Made by a program: the position numbers and the translations under genes. From Streptomyces sp. NRRL B-24484 (lineage in GTDB: Bacteria; Actinomycetota; Actinomycetes; Streptomycetales; Streptomycetaceae): DNA of 64,000 nt. Below are positions 23,298 to 31,240 of the stretch, one piece after another. Below the pieces are notes generated by a model, which had not been told where the DNA came from, did not search any database, and saw only the letters and a program-made list of their open reading frames with translations. The stretch lies in NCBI RefSeq assembly GCF_000717715.1, contig NZ_JOAI01000018.1, positions 99,920 through 163,919 on the forward strand. Reading direction: 5' to 3'. Positions within the stretch are counted from its first letter, which is position 1; each line of letters starts with the position of its first letter.

Positions 23298-23828
23298 GTG
23301 ACGGAAGGCACCACCTCCGCCGTCGAGGTCGAGGCAGGCGCGGAGTCCGGCGAGAGCGTCGTCGCGCGGCTGGAGCGCGAGGGCGACATCGCCGCCGACT
23401 ACCTGGAGGGTCTGCTGGACATCGCGGACCTGGACGGCGACATCGACATGGACGTCGAGGGCGACCGGGCGCTGGTCTCGATCGTCAGCGACGGCAGCGA
23501 CCGGACGCTGCAGCGGCTGGTCGGCCAGGACGGCGAGGTGCTGGAGGCGCTGCAGGAGCTGACCCGCCTGGCGGTCCACCGGGAGACCGGCGAGCGCAGC
23601 CGCCTGATGCTGGACATCGCCGGCTTCCGGGCGCGCAAGCGGTCCGAGCTGGCCGCGCTCGGCGCCGAGGCGGCCGAGAAGGCGAAGTCCACCGGCGAGC
23701 AGGTCAAGCTCCGCCCGATGACCCCCTTCGAGCGCAAGGTGGTGCACGACGCGGTGGCGGCCGCGGGCCTGCGCAGCGAGTCGGAGGGCGAGGAGCCCCA
23801 GCGGTGCGTGGTCGTGCTTCCGAGCTGA
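23298..23828 (+). CDS. jag: Jag/KhpB family RNA-binding protein
   Basis: A 176-aa protein. It has an acidic N-terminus, then a KH domain (about 55-105, VSIVSDGSDRTLQRLVGQDGEVLEALQELTRLAVHRETGE) and an R3H domain (about 115-175, with LRPMTPFERKVVHDAVAAAGLRSESEGEEPQR). It lacks the N-terminal Jag-N domain of firmicutes. It binds RNA. Its position downstream of yidC is conserved. The GTG start has GAAGGAG 7 nt upstream. Confidence 0.93.
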   Translation: MTEGTTSAVEVEAGAESGESVVARLEREGDIAADYLEGLLDIADLDGDIDMDVEGDRALVSIVSDGSDRTLQRLVGQDGEVLEALQELTRLAVHRETGERSRLMLDIAGFRARKRSELAALGAEAAEKAKSTGEQVKLRPMTPFERKVVHDAVAAAGLRSESEGEEPQRCVVVLPS

Positions 23829-23845
23829 CCCCGTGCTTCGTCGAG

Positions 23846-23876
23846 CGACCCCGTCCGCCGCGTGCGGGCGGGGTCG
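23846..23876 (+). terminator. Stem-loop after jag
   Basis: A 13-bp stem (CGACCCCGTCCGC / GCGGGCGGGGTCG, one G-T pair) with a 5-nt loop and a TCGTCGTTCCTT tail, in the jag-rsmG gap. Confidence 0.65.
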
Positions 23877-23982
23877 TCGTTCCTTCGAGGGCGGTTCGTG
23901 CGGCCCGGATTGCGCGCGGGGCGGGTGTCCGCGTGAGGATGGTGCCTGATGTGGGGTGGATACGGTGAGCGGAGAGGCTGAC

Positions 23983-24813
23983 ATGGAGACGGACGGCGTG
24001 GCGACCGAGGGCGGGCCGTCGGAGGGCGGACCCGACCGGGGCACCCCGGCGGAGGGCGCTCCCACGAGTGCCCGGACCCCGGCCGAGGGGCCCGGTGAGC
24101 CGCCGGCGGCCGCGGCCGGCATCTTCGGCGAGCGGCTCCCGGTCGCGGTGCGGTACACCGAGCTGCTGGCGACGGCCGGGGTGCAGCGCGGGCTGATCGG
24201 CCCGCGCGAGGTGCCGCGGCTCTGGGACCGCCACGTGCTGAACTGCGCCGTGCTGGCGGAGCTGCTGCCGGCCAACGCCTCGCTGTGCGACGTCGGCTCC
24301 GGTGCCGGCCTGCCGGGCATCCCGGTGGCCATGGCCCGGCCGGACGTCTCGGTCACGCTGCTGGAGCCGCTGCTGCGGCGCACCACCTTCCTGGAGGAGG
24401 TGGTCCGGGAGCTCGGCCTGGACAACGTGACGGTGCTGAGGGGCCGGGCCGAGGAGATGGTCGGCAAGGTCGCGGTGGACATCGTCACGGCCCGCGCGGT
24501 GGCCCCGCTGGACCGGCTGGCCGGCTGGGGGATGCCGCTGCTTCGGCCGTACGGCCAGATGCTGGCGCTGAAGGGCGACACCGCGGAGCAGGAGATCGAG
24601 GAGTCGCGGTCCGCGCTCACCAAGCTGGGAGCGGAGCGCTGGTCGGTGATCTCGGTCGGCGAGGGGACGCTGGAGACCTCGACCCGGGTGGTCCGGGTGG
24701 AGGCGGGGGAGAGCCCCGGCGGTGTGAGGGCCGCCACGCGCCGGGCGAAGGCGGCCCGGGCGGGGCGCGGTGCCAAGGACGCCGGCCGCGGGGGTCCGCG
24801 CCGGCGGCGCTGA
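23983..24813 (+). CDS. rsmG: 16S rRNA (guanine-N7)-methyltransferase RsmG (GidB)
   Basis: A 276-aa SAM methyltransferase that modifies G527 of 16S rRNA; loss gives low-level streptomycin resistance. The N-terminal ~45 residues are Gly/Pro/Glu-rich and non-conserved. The core has [17 protein letters not shown], the SAM motif [17 protein letters not shown] and [15 protein letters not shown]. The C-terminus is a basic Arg/Ala tail. The ATG at 23983 has GGAGAGG 5 nt upstream; in-frame GTG codons a few residues earlier are alternatives. Confidence 0.94.
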   Translation: METDGVATEGGPSEGGPDRGTPAEGAPTSARTPAEGPGEPPAAAAGIFGERLPVAVRYTELLATAGVQRGLIGPREVPRLWDRHVLNCAVLAELLPANASLCDVGSGAGLPGIPVAMARPDVSVTLLEPLLRRTTFLEEVVRELGLDNVTVLRGRAEEMVGKVAVDIVTARAVAPLDRLAGWGMPLLRPYGQMLALKGDTAEQEIEESRSALTKLGAERWSVISVGEGTLETSTRVVRVEAGESPGGVRAATRRAKAARAGRGAKDAGRGGPRRRR

Positions 24814-24834
24814 CCGGAGACGGTCCGGAGGTGT

Positions 24835-24868
24835 CGGGAGCGGGTGGCCGTCGGGCCGCCCGCTCCCG
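24835..24868 (+). terminator. Terminator after rsmG
   Basis: A 15-bp stem (CGGGAGCGGGTGGCC / GGCCGCCCGCTCCCG, one T-G pair) with a GTCG loop and GCGTTTCC tail, 21 bp past rsmG. It separates the rpmH-rsmG unit from parAB. Confidence 0.75.
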
Positions 24869-24979
24869 GCGTTTCCGCAGGCCGGGGCCCATCCGGTGGG
24901 TGGCGGTGTCGCCGGGAGGGTGGTGTTGGATCGCGGTCGGAGTGTCGCACCGTCAGATTTGTGACATTCCGGTCATGGT

Positions 24980-24993
24980 GTTTCACGTGAAAC
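24980..24993. other. parS site 1
   Basis: GTTTCACGTGAAAC, a perfect 14-bp palindrome identical to the Streptomyces parS consensus bound by ParB. It lies about 85 bp upstream of the parA start, in the parA promoter region. Confidence 0.97.
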
Positions 24994-25052
24994 GACGCTC
25001 ACTGCTCCCCGGAATCCTCGACCGCGCCCTGGCGGTGACTGTTGACGCTCCG

Positions 25053-25066
25053 GTTTCACGTGAAAC
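25053..25066. other. parS site 2
   Basis: A perfect GTTTCACGTGAAAC ending 10 bp before the parA ATG. With site 1 it brackets the parAB leader, so ParB binding could affect parAB expression. Confidence 0.97.
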
Positions 25067-25076
25067 ACTGACCCCC

Positions 25077-26072
25077 ATGCAGGACTCGGAGACCATCCAC
25101 CAGATCGACGACACGCCGATCGCGCGCGCCGCCCAGGCCGCGGTTCAGGCCATCGGGCGGACCGGGGAGGGGCTGCCCAGGCCCGCGAGCACCCGGGTGA
25201 TCGTGGTGGCCAACCAGAAGGGCGGGGTGGGCAAGACCACCACGACCGTCAACCTGGCCGCCGGCCTCGCGATGCACGGGCTGCGGGTGCTGGTCGTCGA
25301 CCTCGACCCGCAGGGCAACGCCTCCACCGCGCTGGGCATCGACCACCACGCCGAGGTGCCGTCGATCTACGACGTCCTGGTCGAGGGCAAGCCGCTCGCC
25401 GACGTCGTCCAGCCCGTGGTGGACGTGGAGGGGCTGTTCTGCTGCCCGGCCACCATCGACCTGGCCGGTGCCGAGATCGAGCTCGTCTCGCTGGTGGCCC
25501 GCGAGAGCCGCCTGCAGCGGGCCATCGCCGCGTACGAGCAGCCGCTGGACTACGTCCTGATCGACTGCCCGCCCTCGCTCGGCCTGCTGACCGTCAACGC
25601 CCTGGTCGCCGGCCAGGAGGTGCTGATCCCGATCCAGTGCGAGTACTACGCGCTGGAGGGTCTCGGTCAGCTGCTGCGCAACGTCGAGCTGGTGCGCGCC
25701 CACCTCAACCCGGCGCTGCACGTCTCCACGATCCTGCTCACCATGTACGACGCCCGCACCCGGCTGGCGGCCCAGGTCGCGGAGGAGGTCCGCACGCACT
25801 TCGAGCGCGAGGTGCTGCGGACGGCCATCCCGCGCTCGGTCCGGATCTCCGAGGCGCCCAGCTACGGGCAGACCGTGCTCACCTATGACCCCGGTTCCAC
25901 CGGCGCGCTCTCCTACCTGGAGGCCGCCCGGGAGATCGCGCTGCGGTCGGCGGAGCCCGGTTTCGCGGCCGGCGCCCCGGCCGGTTACGGTGCGGTCGGG
26001 CAGCAGCGGACCGCGGCCGCGGCGGCGACCGCCGCGACGGCACAGCACGGCACGATGGAGGGCAACCGGTGA
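25077..26072 (+). CDS. parA: Chromosome-partitioning ATPase ParA
   Basis: A 331-aa Walker-type ATPase that drives segregation of ParB-parS complexes and positions origins in sporulating hyphae. Deviant Walker A is [16 protein letters not shown] (about residues 43-58), Walker A' is [11 protein letters not shown], and Walker B is [11 protein letters not shown]. The N-terminus (MQDSETIHQ) and an Ala/Thr-rich tail are variable. An upstream in-frame GTG (25035) would read through parS site 2 and is less likely. It overlaps parB by 4 bp. Confidence 0.97.
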   Translation: MQDSETIHQIDDTPIARAAQAAVQAIGRTGEGLPRPASTRVIVVANQKGGVGKTTTTVNLAAGLAMHGLRVLVVDLDPQGNASTALGIDHHAEVPSIYDVLVEGKPLADVVQPVVDVEGLFCCPATIDLAGAEIELVSLVARESRLQRAIAAYEQPLDYVLIDCPPSLGLLTVNALVAGQEVLIPIQCEYYALEGLGQLLRNVELVRAHLNPALHVSTILLTMYDARTRLAAQVAEEVRTHFEREVLRTAIPRSVRISEAPSYGQTVLTYDPGSTGALSYLEAAREIALRSAEPGFAAGAPAGYGAVGQQRTAAAAATAATAQHGTMEGNR

Positions 26073-27154
26073 GTGGTGGGCGCAGAGGACTGGGACGGGG
26101 TCTGGGGGCGCTGATCCCGGCCGCCACCCCGGCGGCAGGGGCGCCGGCGGCCGTCCCGGCCGCGACCGCGGGGTCGGCGACCCCGGTGGCCGTGCCGGTC
26201 CTGCCGACCGGCCGCGGCACGGTGGCGGCGAAGGCCGCCGCGGAGAGCCTGCGGGAGCTGGCGGGCGAGGCCCATGCGCGGAGCGTCGCGGACTCGGCGC
26301 TCGTCCCGGTGGACGGTGCCCGCTTCGCCGAGGTCCCGCTGGACGCGATCACGCCCAACCCCCGGCAGCCGCGCGAGGTCTTCGACGAGGAGAAGCTCGC
26401 CGAGCTCGTCACCTCCATCAAGGAGGTGGGCCTGCTGCAGCCGGTGGTCGTCCGCCAGGTCGGTCACGAGCGCTACGAGCTCATCATGGGCGAGCGCCGT
26501 TGGCGGGCCTCCCGGGAGGCCGGTCTGGAGGTGATCCCGGCCATCGTCCGGGCCACGGAGGACGACAAGCTGCTGCTGGACGCGCTGCTGGAGAACCTCC
26601 ACCGGGCGGAGCTCAACCCGCTGGAGGAGGCTGCCGCCTACGACCAGCTGATGCGGGACTTCTCCTGCACCCACGAGGCGCTGGCCGACCGGATCGGCCG
26701 TTCCCGCCCGCACGTCTCCAACACCCTGCGGCTGCTGAAGCTGTCGCCGGCACTGCAGCGGCGGGTTGCCGCCGGGGTGGTGAGCGCCGGCCACGCCCGG
26801 GCGCTGCTGCGGGTGCCGGACGCCGAGCGGCAGGACGCCCTGGCGCAGCGGATCGTCGCGGAGGGTCTCTCGGTGCGGACCACCGAGGAGATCGTGTCGC
26901 TGATGGAGCGCGACGAGAAGCCGAAGAAGGCGGCCGCGCCCAAGGCTGGCCGGATCCTCTCGCCGGCCTTCGACGACCTCGCCGGGCGGCTCTCCGACCG
27001 GTTCGAGACCCGGGTGAAGGTCGAGGTCTCGCAGCGGGGCGGCAAGCTCGGCAAGGGCAAGGTGGTGCTGGAGTTCGGTTCGGTCGAGGACCTGAACCGG
27101 ATCCTCGACAGCCTCGCCCCGGGCGAGGAGGGGCTGCGGCTCTCCCAGGGCTGA
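26069..27154 (+). CDS. parB: Chromosome-partitioning protein ParB
   Basis: A 361-aa CTPase and DNA-binding protein that binds parS and spreads. It starts with the hallmark [13 protein letters not shown]. The CTP-binding ParB/Srx domain has [19 protein letters not shown] and [14 protein letters not shown]. The HTH is [26 protein letters not shown]. The C-terminal dimerisation domain follows. An Ala/Pro-rich linker (about 18-75) separates the N-terminal ParA-interacting peptide from the core. Translation is coupled to parA by an overlapping GTGA. Confidence 0.97.
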   Translation: MSGGRRGLGRGLGALIPAATPAAGAPAAVPAATAGSATPVAVPVLPTGRGTVAAKAAAESLRELAGEAHARSVADSALVPVDGARFAEVPLDAITPNPRQPREVFDEEKLAELVTSIKEVGLLQPVVVRQVGHERYELIMGERRWRASREAGLEVIPAIVRATEDDKLLLDALLENLHRAELNPLEEAAAYDQLMRDFSCTHEALADRIGRSRPHVSNTLRLLKLSPALQRRVAAGVVSAGHARALLRVPDAERQDALAQRIVAEGLSVRTTEEIVSLMERDEKPKKAAAPKAGRILSPAFDDLAGRLSDRFETRVKVEVSQRGGKLGKGKVVLEFGSVEDLNRILDSLAPGEEGLRLSQG

Positions 27155-27190
27155 CCGGAGTCTCACCGAGAAGCGGACGAGCGGGTGCAT

Positions 27191-27204
27191 GTTTCACGTG
27201 AAAC
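27191..27204. other. parS site 3
   Basis: A perfect GTTTCACGTGAAAC, 36 bp past the parB stop codon and upstream of the GNAT gene. Confidence 0.97.
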
Positions 27205-27269
27205 GTGCACCCCTCGCGTTTTTCGGAGCAAGCTCGTGGTGTGGGACCGAGCCGGAGGAGGTGTGGGGC

Positions 27270-27887
27270 GTGGGTCGCAGGCTCGCTCCGCTGACGCTGG
27301 ACAACCTGGCCGACCTGCCGGACGGCTGCCGCTCGTGCGTGTTCTGGGAACTCGACCCGGTCAGCGGACGGGCAGCGGTGGACGGGGGCAAGGGGGAGTT
27401 GGAGAAGGAGGGGTGGATCTCGGCGGTGCTGCTGGAGTGGGGCTCCTGCGGGCGCATCGTCTACGTGGACGACGTCCCGGCGGGTTTCGTGCTCTACGCG
27501 CCGTCGGCGTACGTGCCGCGCTCGCAGTCGTTCCCGACCAGCCCGGTGTCCTCGGACGCCGTGCAGCTGATGGTGAGCCGGGTGGTGCCCGGCTACCAGC
27601 GCCAGGGGCTGGGCCGGGTGCTCGTCCAGGCCGTCGCCAAGGACGTGCTCCGGCGGGGCTTCCGGGCGATCGAGGCGTTCGGTGCGGTGGGCCGTCCGAC
27701 GCCGAGCTGCGTGCTGCCGGCCGACCACCTGCTGGCGGTGGGCTTCAAGACGGTGCGGCCGCACCCCCGCTACCCGCGGCTGCGGCTGGAGGCCAGGAGC
27801 ACGCTGTCCTGGCGCAGCGACGTCGAGGGGGCGCTGGAGCGGCTGCTGGGCGGGGCGCGGAAGGAGCCGGCGCTGCGGCCGTTCTGA
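27270..27887 (+). CDS. GNAT family N-acetyltransferase
   Basis: A 205-aa protein. The acetyl-CoA-binding motif is VVPGYQRQGLGRVLVQAVAKDVLRRGFRAIEAFG (about residues 112-145), the R/QxxGxG/A pyrophosphate loop of GNAT enzymes. The N-terminus VGRRLAPLTLDNLADLPDGCRSCVFWE carries two cysteines. The substrate is unknown. The gene is conserved after parB in streptomycetes. I chose the GTG with GGAGGAG 9 nt upstream; an ATG at 27189 would encode parS as MFHVKR and is less likely. Confidence 0.85.
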   Translation: MGRRLAPLTLDNLADLPDGCRSCVFWELDPVSGRAAVDGGKGELEKEGWISAVLLEWGSCGRIVYVDDVPAGFVLYAPSAYVPRSQSFPTSPVSSDAVQLMVSRVVPGYQRQGLGRVLVQAVAKDVLRRGFRAIEAFGAVGRPTPSCVLPADHLLAVGFKTVRPHPRYPRLRLEARSTLSWRSDVEGALERLLGGARKEPALRPF

Positions 27888-27924
27888 GCCGCTCCGGCGG
27901 GTGCCGAGCGGGCCCGGGAACGCC

Positions 27925-27955
27925 GGAGGGCCCCCGGATCGTCCGGGGGCCCTCC
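27925..27955. terminator. Bidirectional terminator between GNAT gene and trxA
   Basis: A perfect 14-bp stem (GGAGGGCCCCCGGA / TCCGGGGGCCCTCC) with a TCG loop, midway between convergent genes. Confidence 0.85.
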
Positions 27956-27973
27956 ACGGCCGGCGGGCGGCGA

Positions 27974-28300
27974 CTAGATGAAGTCGGCCAGCTCGCGCAG
28001 CAGTGCGGCCTTCGGGCGGGCGCCGGTGATGGTCTTCACCAGCTCGCCGTTCTGGTACACGTTGAGCGTCGGGATCGAGATGACGTTGTAGGTGGCAGCG
28101 GTCTGCTGGTTGTTGTCGACGTCGAGCTTGGCGATGGTCAGCTTGTCGCTGTGCTCGGCGGCGATCTCTTCCAGGATCGGGGCGACCTGGCGGCACGGGC
28201 CGCACCAGGTGGCCCAGAAGTCGACCAGGACGGGCTTGTCGCTCTTGAGCACCTCGGCGTCGAAGGTCGCGTCGGTCACGGTGATGGTGGCGCCGGCCAC
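27974..28300 (-). CDS. trxA: Thioredoxin
   Basis: A 108-aa thioredoxin that reduces protein disulfides. The active site is DFWATWCGPC (Cys33, Cys36), with the cis-proline loop ISIPTLNVYQNGE. The GTG start (VAGATITVTDATF) has AGGAGAG just upstream. It lies 112 bp after trxB on the same strand, forming the trxB-trxA oxidative-stress pair that SigR controls in S. coelicolor. Confidence 0.97.
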   Translation of the reverse strand: MAGATITVTDATFDAEVLKSDKPVLVDFWATWCGPCRQVAPILEEIAAEHSDKLTIAKLDVDNNQQTAATYNVISIPTLNVYQNGELVKTITGARPKAALLRELADFI

Positions 28301-28412
28301 GGAACTCTCCTTGGGGTCACGGACGAGGCGGTGCCTCGCCGCCTGCACGGCGGCTCGGCACCTTCGGAGGGGATAACAACCGCGGGGGCTGTTCTGTTTC
28401 TGGGGGTGGGGA

Positions 28413-29378
28413 TCAGACCGCGACGGTGGCGGCCTGGGCCTCCAGGTCGGCGAGCGAGGCCAGGTAGCGCTCGGCGTCCAGGGCGGAGGAGCAGCCGGTG
28501 CCGGCCGCGGTGATCGCCTGGCGGTAGGTGTGGTCGACCACGTCGCCGGCGGCGAAGACGCCCGGGATGTTGGTCCGGGTGGAGGGGGACTCCACCTTGA
28601 GGTAGCCCTCGGCGTCCAGGTCCAGCTGGCCGGTGAAGAGCTCGGTGCGCGGGTCGTGGCCGATCGCGATGAACAGGCCGGTGACCGGGAGCTCGCGGGT
28701 CTCGCCGGTGGTGGTGTCGCGCAGGGTGAGGCCGGTCAGCTTCGGGTCGCCGTGGATCTCCTGGACGGCGCTGTCCCAGGCGAAGGTGATCTTCGGGTCG
28801 GCGAAGGCCCGCTCCTGCATCGCCTTGGAGGCGCGCAGGCTGTCGCGGCGGTGCACGACGGTGACGCTGCGGGCGAAGCGCGAGAGGAAGGTGGCCTCCT
28901 CCAGGGCGGTGTCGCCGCCGCCGACCACGGCGATGTCCTGGTCGCGGAAGAAGAAGCCGTCGCAGGTGGCGCACCAGGAGACACCGCGGCCGGACAGGAC
29001 GTCCTCGCGGGGGAGGCCGAGCTTGCGGTGCTGGGAGCCGGTGGCGACGATCACGGCGCGGGCGCGGTGGACGGTGCCCTCGGAGTCGGTGACGGTCTTG
29101 ACGTCGCCGGTGAGGTCGACGGCGACGATGTCGTCCGGGACGAGCTCGGCGCCGAACTTCTCGGCCTGCGCGCGCATGTTGTCCATGAGCTCGGGGCCCA
29201 TGATGCCGTCGCGGTGGCCGGGGAAGTTCTCGACCTCGGTGGTGTTCATCAGCGCGCCGCCCGCGGTGACCGCGCCCTCGAAGACCAGCGGCTTCAGGGA
29301 GGCGCGCGCGGTGTACAGCGCAGCGGTGTATCCGGCGGGGCCGGAACCGATGATGATCACGTTACGGACGTCGCTCAC
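28413..29378 (-). CDS. trxB: Thioredoxin-disulfide reductase
   Basis: A 321-aa flavoprotein that passes electrons from NADPH to thioredoxin. The FAD motif is [19 protein letters not shown], the redox-active pair is in [12 protein letters not shown], the NADPH motif is [18 protein letters not shown], and the C-terminal FAD motif is [24 protein letters not shown]. The GTG start has CAGGAG upstream. A SigR-type promoter is visible at 29445-29474. Confidence 0.98.
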   Translation of the reverse strand: MSDVRNVIIIGSGPAGYTAALYTARASLKPLVFEGAVTAGGALMNTTEVENFPGHRDGIMGPELMDNMRAQAEKFGAELVPDDIVAVDLTGDVKTVTDSEGTVHRARAVIVATGSQHRKLGLPREDVLSGRGVSWCATCDGFFFRDQDIAVVGGGDTALEEATFLSRFARSVTVVHRRDSLRASKAMQERAFADPKITFAWDSAVQEIHGDPKLTGLTLRDTTTGETRELPVTGLFIAIGHDPRTELFTGQLDLDAEGYLKVESPSTRTNIPGVFAAGDVVDHTYRQAITAAGTGCSSALDAERYLASLADLEAQAATVAV

Positions 29379-29444
29379 TGCATCTCCTGGTTCGCTTCGC
29401 GACCCGCGCTGGGGCGGGGAGGGCGGTCCTGCTCCGCCGCCCGG

Positions 29445-29474
29445 GACAACGACTGACCAGTCTCCCGCATTCCC
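29445..29474 (-). promoter_or_regulatory. SigR-type promoter of trxB
   Basis: On the minus strand, GGGAAT (29469-29474) is followed by exactly 18 bp and then GTTGTC (29445-29450). This matches the established S. coelicolor SigR consensus GGGAAT-N18-GTTG. It lies about 67 bp upstream of trxB, known there to be a SigR disulfide-stress target. Only this one promoter of the type was noticed in the window. Confidence 0.85.
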
Positions 29475-29568
29475 GGGCGTTGCTGTGTCACGTGCCCGCA
29501 CTGTGGGAGCGGATGTTCCGATGGATGGGCGTTCTCCGCGGGGTCGCCGGGCGGTCCGCGCGCCCGGT

Positions 29569-30486
29569 TCAGCCCGTCGGGACGGTGCGGTGGAGCACGA
29601 TGCCGGGGGCCGAGCAGTCCGGGGTGATCAGGTAGACGTCCAGCCGGTCCGAGCCGTCCGGGTACACCAGGGCGGTGACGGCCGCGGAGTGGTACCGGCC
29701 GGGGGCTGCGGCGAGCGGTGCCCGGTCGCCCCGTCCGGTGAGGGCGGCGGCGCAGGCCGGTGCGGCGTTGCCCGCGGTGGTGCCGGGGGACTCGCTGCGG
29801 TCCGGCTGGGCGAGCCCCTCCGGGGCCCTGGAGGTGGGGGCGGCCGCGGCGGCGCGGACCAGTTGCCGGGCCTGGGCGGCCAGGGTGTCGTCCTCGAAGG
29901 CGGTGCCGCCTGTGAGGGCGGGCTTCTGGGCGGCGCCGGCTGCGGGCCGGGCGGCGCTGTCGGCCGGGGCCTGCGCGGAGCTGCCGCCGCCGGTGCCGGA
30001 CAGGGGGAGCAGCAGGGCGCCGAAGCCGACGGCCGCCGCGGCCGTGACGGTGGCCAGCAGGAGGCGGACGCGGCGGCGGCGCGCACGGCCCGGCCCGGTG
30101 CCGCCGGGGGCGCTCCCGCCGGGCCTGCCGGCGGTCGGGGCGGAGGGCGGGGCGGAGGCGCCGCGCGGTGCACCGGTGCGGTCGGGGGCCTGCCCGGCGG
30201 GCGGGGCGGCGGCGGTGCGGGGCGTGCTGCCGGCGGCCGCCAGGGCGGAGTCGATCCGCTCGGCGACGTCCGCCGGCATCGGCGGCACCTCGGCCTCGCC
30301 CAGCAGCGCGCGCACCTCGGCGAGGGCCGCGAAGGTGTCGGCGCACTCGGCGCAGTCGTCGAGGTGGCGGCGCAGGGCGGGTTCGTCGGCCGGGTCGGTC
30401 AGCTGCTCGGCGAGGTCGGCCAGCGCCTCGATGTCCGGGTGCTCGGGCTCGGGTGCGGACGGCGTGGAAGGCGGGTGCGGCGTCAT
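29569..30486 (-). CDS. Anti-sigma factor with ZAS-type zinc-binding motif, partner of SigM
   Basis: A 305-aa protein. The N-terminal cytosolic domain has the HxxxCxxC zinc motif (His41, Cys45, Cys48 in HLDDCAEC). A Pro/Ala/Gly-rich linker precedes one transmembrane helix (about 140-165, [25 protein letters not shown]). The extracytoplasmic domain of ~140 residues has two cysteines (ACAAAL, DCSAPG). Its ATG overlaps the sigM stop by 4 bp, so the two are coupled and form a sigma/anti-sigma pair. Confidence 0.88.
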   Translation of the reverse strand: MTPHPPSTPSAPEPEHPDIEALADLAEQLTDPADEPALRRHLDDCAECADTFAALAEVRALLGEAEVPPMPADVAERIDSALAAAGSTPRTAAAPPAGQAPDRTGAPRGASAPPSAPTAGRPGGSAPGGTGPGRARRRRVRLLLATVTAAAAVGFGALLLPLSGTGGGSSAQAPADSAARPAAGAAQKPALTGGTAFEDDTLAAQARQLVRAAAAAPTSRAPEGLAQPDRSESPGTTAGNAAPACAAALTGRGDRAPLAAAPGRYHSAAVTALVYPDGSDRLDVYLITPDCSAPGIVLHRTVPTG

Positions 30487-31214
30487 CGCTTGGTCGCATC
30501 TCCTTCCACCATGGTGCGGCGCCCGGCGGCGTCCGTACCTGGGACGGTGCGGGTGCCGGACGGGTTCCCACGGAGCGGCGTTTCACGTGAAACATCCGTG
30601 CGGGTGCCGCGGGCCGGTCCGTCCTCCGCCGCCGTTTCACGGGAAACGCCGCTGCCGTGCAGATGGCGGACGAGCGGCAGCAGGCGGGCCCGGCCGCGGG
30701 CGCAGCGGCTCTTCACGGTGCCCACCGGTACCCCGAGCACCTCGGCCGCCTCGGCGACCGAGTACCCCTGCATGTCGACCAGGACGAGGGCGGCGCGCTG
30801 CTCGACCGGCAGCGCGGTCAGCGCCTCGGTGACCTCGCGGCGCAGTTCGGCGCGGACCACCACGCTGTCGGTGGCCTCGGCACTGCCCAGGGCGGCGTCG
30901 AGGCGCTGAGGGTCCTCGTCAAGCGAGCCGGCCCGGCGGGAGGCGGCCCGGCGGGCCCGGTCGAGGCAGGCGTTGACCACGATCCGGTGCAGCCAGGTGG
31001 TGACCTGGGAGCGGCCCTGGAAGGTGTGGGCGGCGCGCAGCGCGGAGACCAGGGCGTCCTGGAGGGCGTCGGCGGCCTCCTCGCGGTCGCCGAGGGTGCG
31101 CAGCGCGACCGCCCAGAGGCGGTCCCGGTGGCGCCGGACGAGGAGGCCGAAGGCGTCCGGGTCCCCGGCGACGTGCCGGGCCAGGAGATCGGCGTCGGAC
31201 GGCTCGTCCGCCAT
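30483..31214 (-). CDS. sigM: ECF RNA polymerase sigma factor SigM
   Basis: A 243-aa ECF sigma factor. Region 2 is DPDAFGLLVRRHRDRLWAVALRTLGDREEAADALQDALV...WLHRIVVNACLDRAR. Region 4 is LTALPVEQRAALVLVDMQGYSVAEAAEVLGVPVGTVKSRCARGRARL. The C-terminal ~60 residues are a non-conserved tail whose DNA carries one perfect (30580-30593) and one near-perfect (30634-30647) parS site, both read as VSRET. It overlaps its anti-sigma gene. The name follows the streptomycete gene at this locus. Confidence 0.93.
   Translation of the reverse strand: MADEPSDADLLARHVAGDPDAFGLLVRRHRDRLWAVALRTLGDREEAADALQDALVSALRAAHTFQGRSQVTTWLHRIVVNACLDRARRAASRRAGSLDEDPQRLDAALGSAEATDSVVVRAELRREVTEALTALPVEQRAALVLVDMQGYSVAEAAEVLGVPVGTVKSRCARGRARLLPLVRHLHGSGVSRETAAEDGPARGTRTDVSRETPLRGNPSGTRTVPGTDAAGRRTMVEGDATKR
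30580..30593. other. parS site 4, inside sigM
   Basis: A perfect GTTTCACGTGAAAC inside the 3' end of the sigM coding region, translated as (D)VSRET. Confidence 0.96.
30634..30647. other. Degenerate parS-like site inside sigM
   Basis: GTTTCACGGGAAAC differs from parS by one base (T to G) in the centre. It lies 41 bp from perfect site 4 and is also read as VSRET. Weaker ParB binding is expected, if any. Confidence 0.6.
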
Positions 31215-31240
31215 GTCCGTCACCCCCTGCCCGTCCTCGT

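Noticed and set aside
27189..27269. Start of the GNAT gene at the parS-overlapping ATG
   Set aside because: GGAGGAG before the GTG at 27270 is a much better initiation signal, and conserved sequence starts there.
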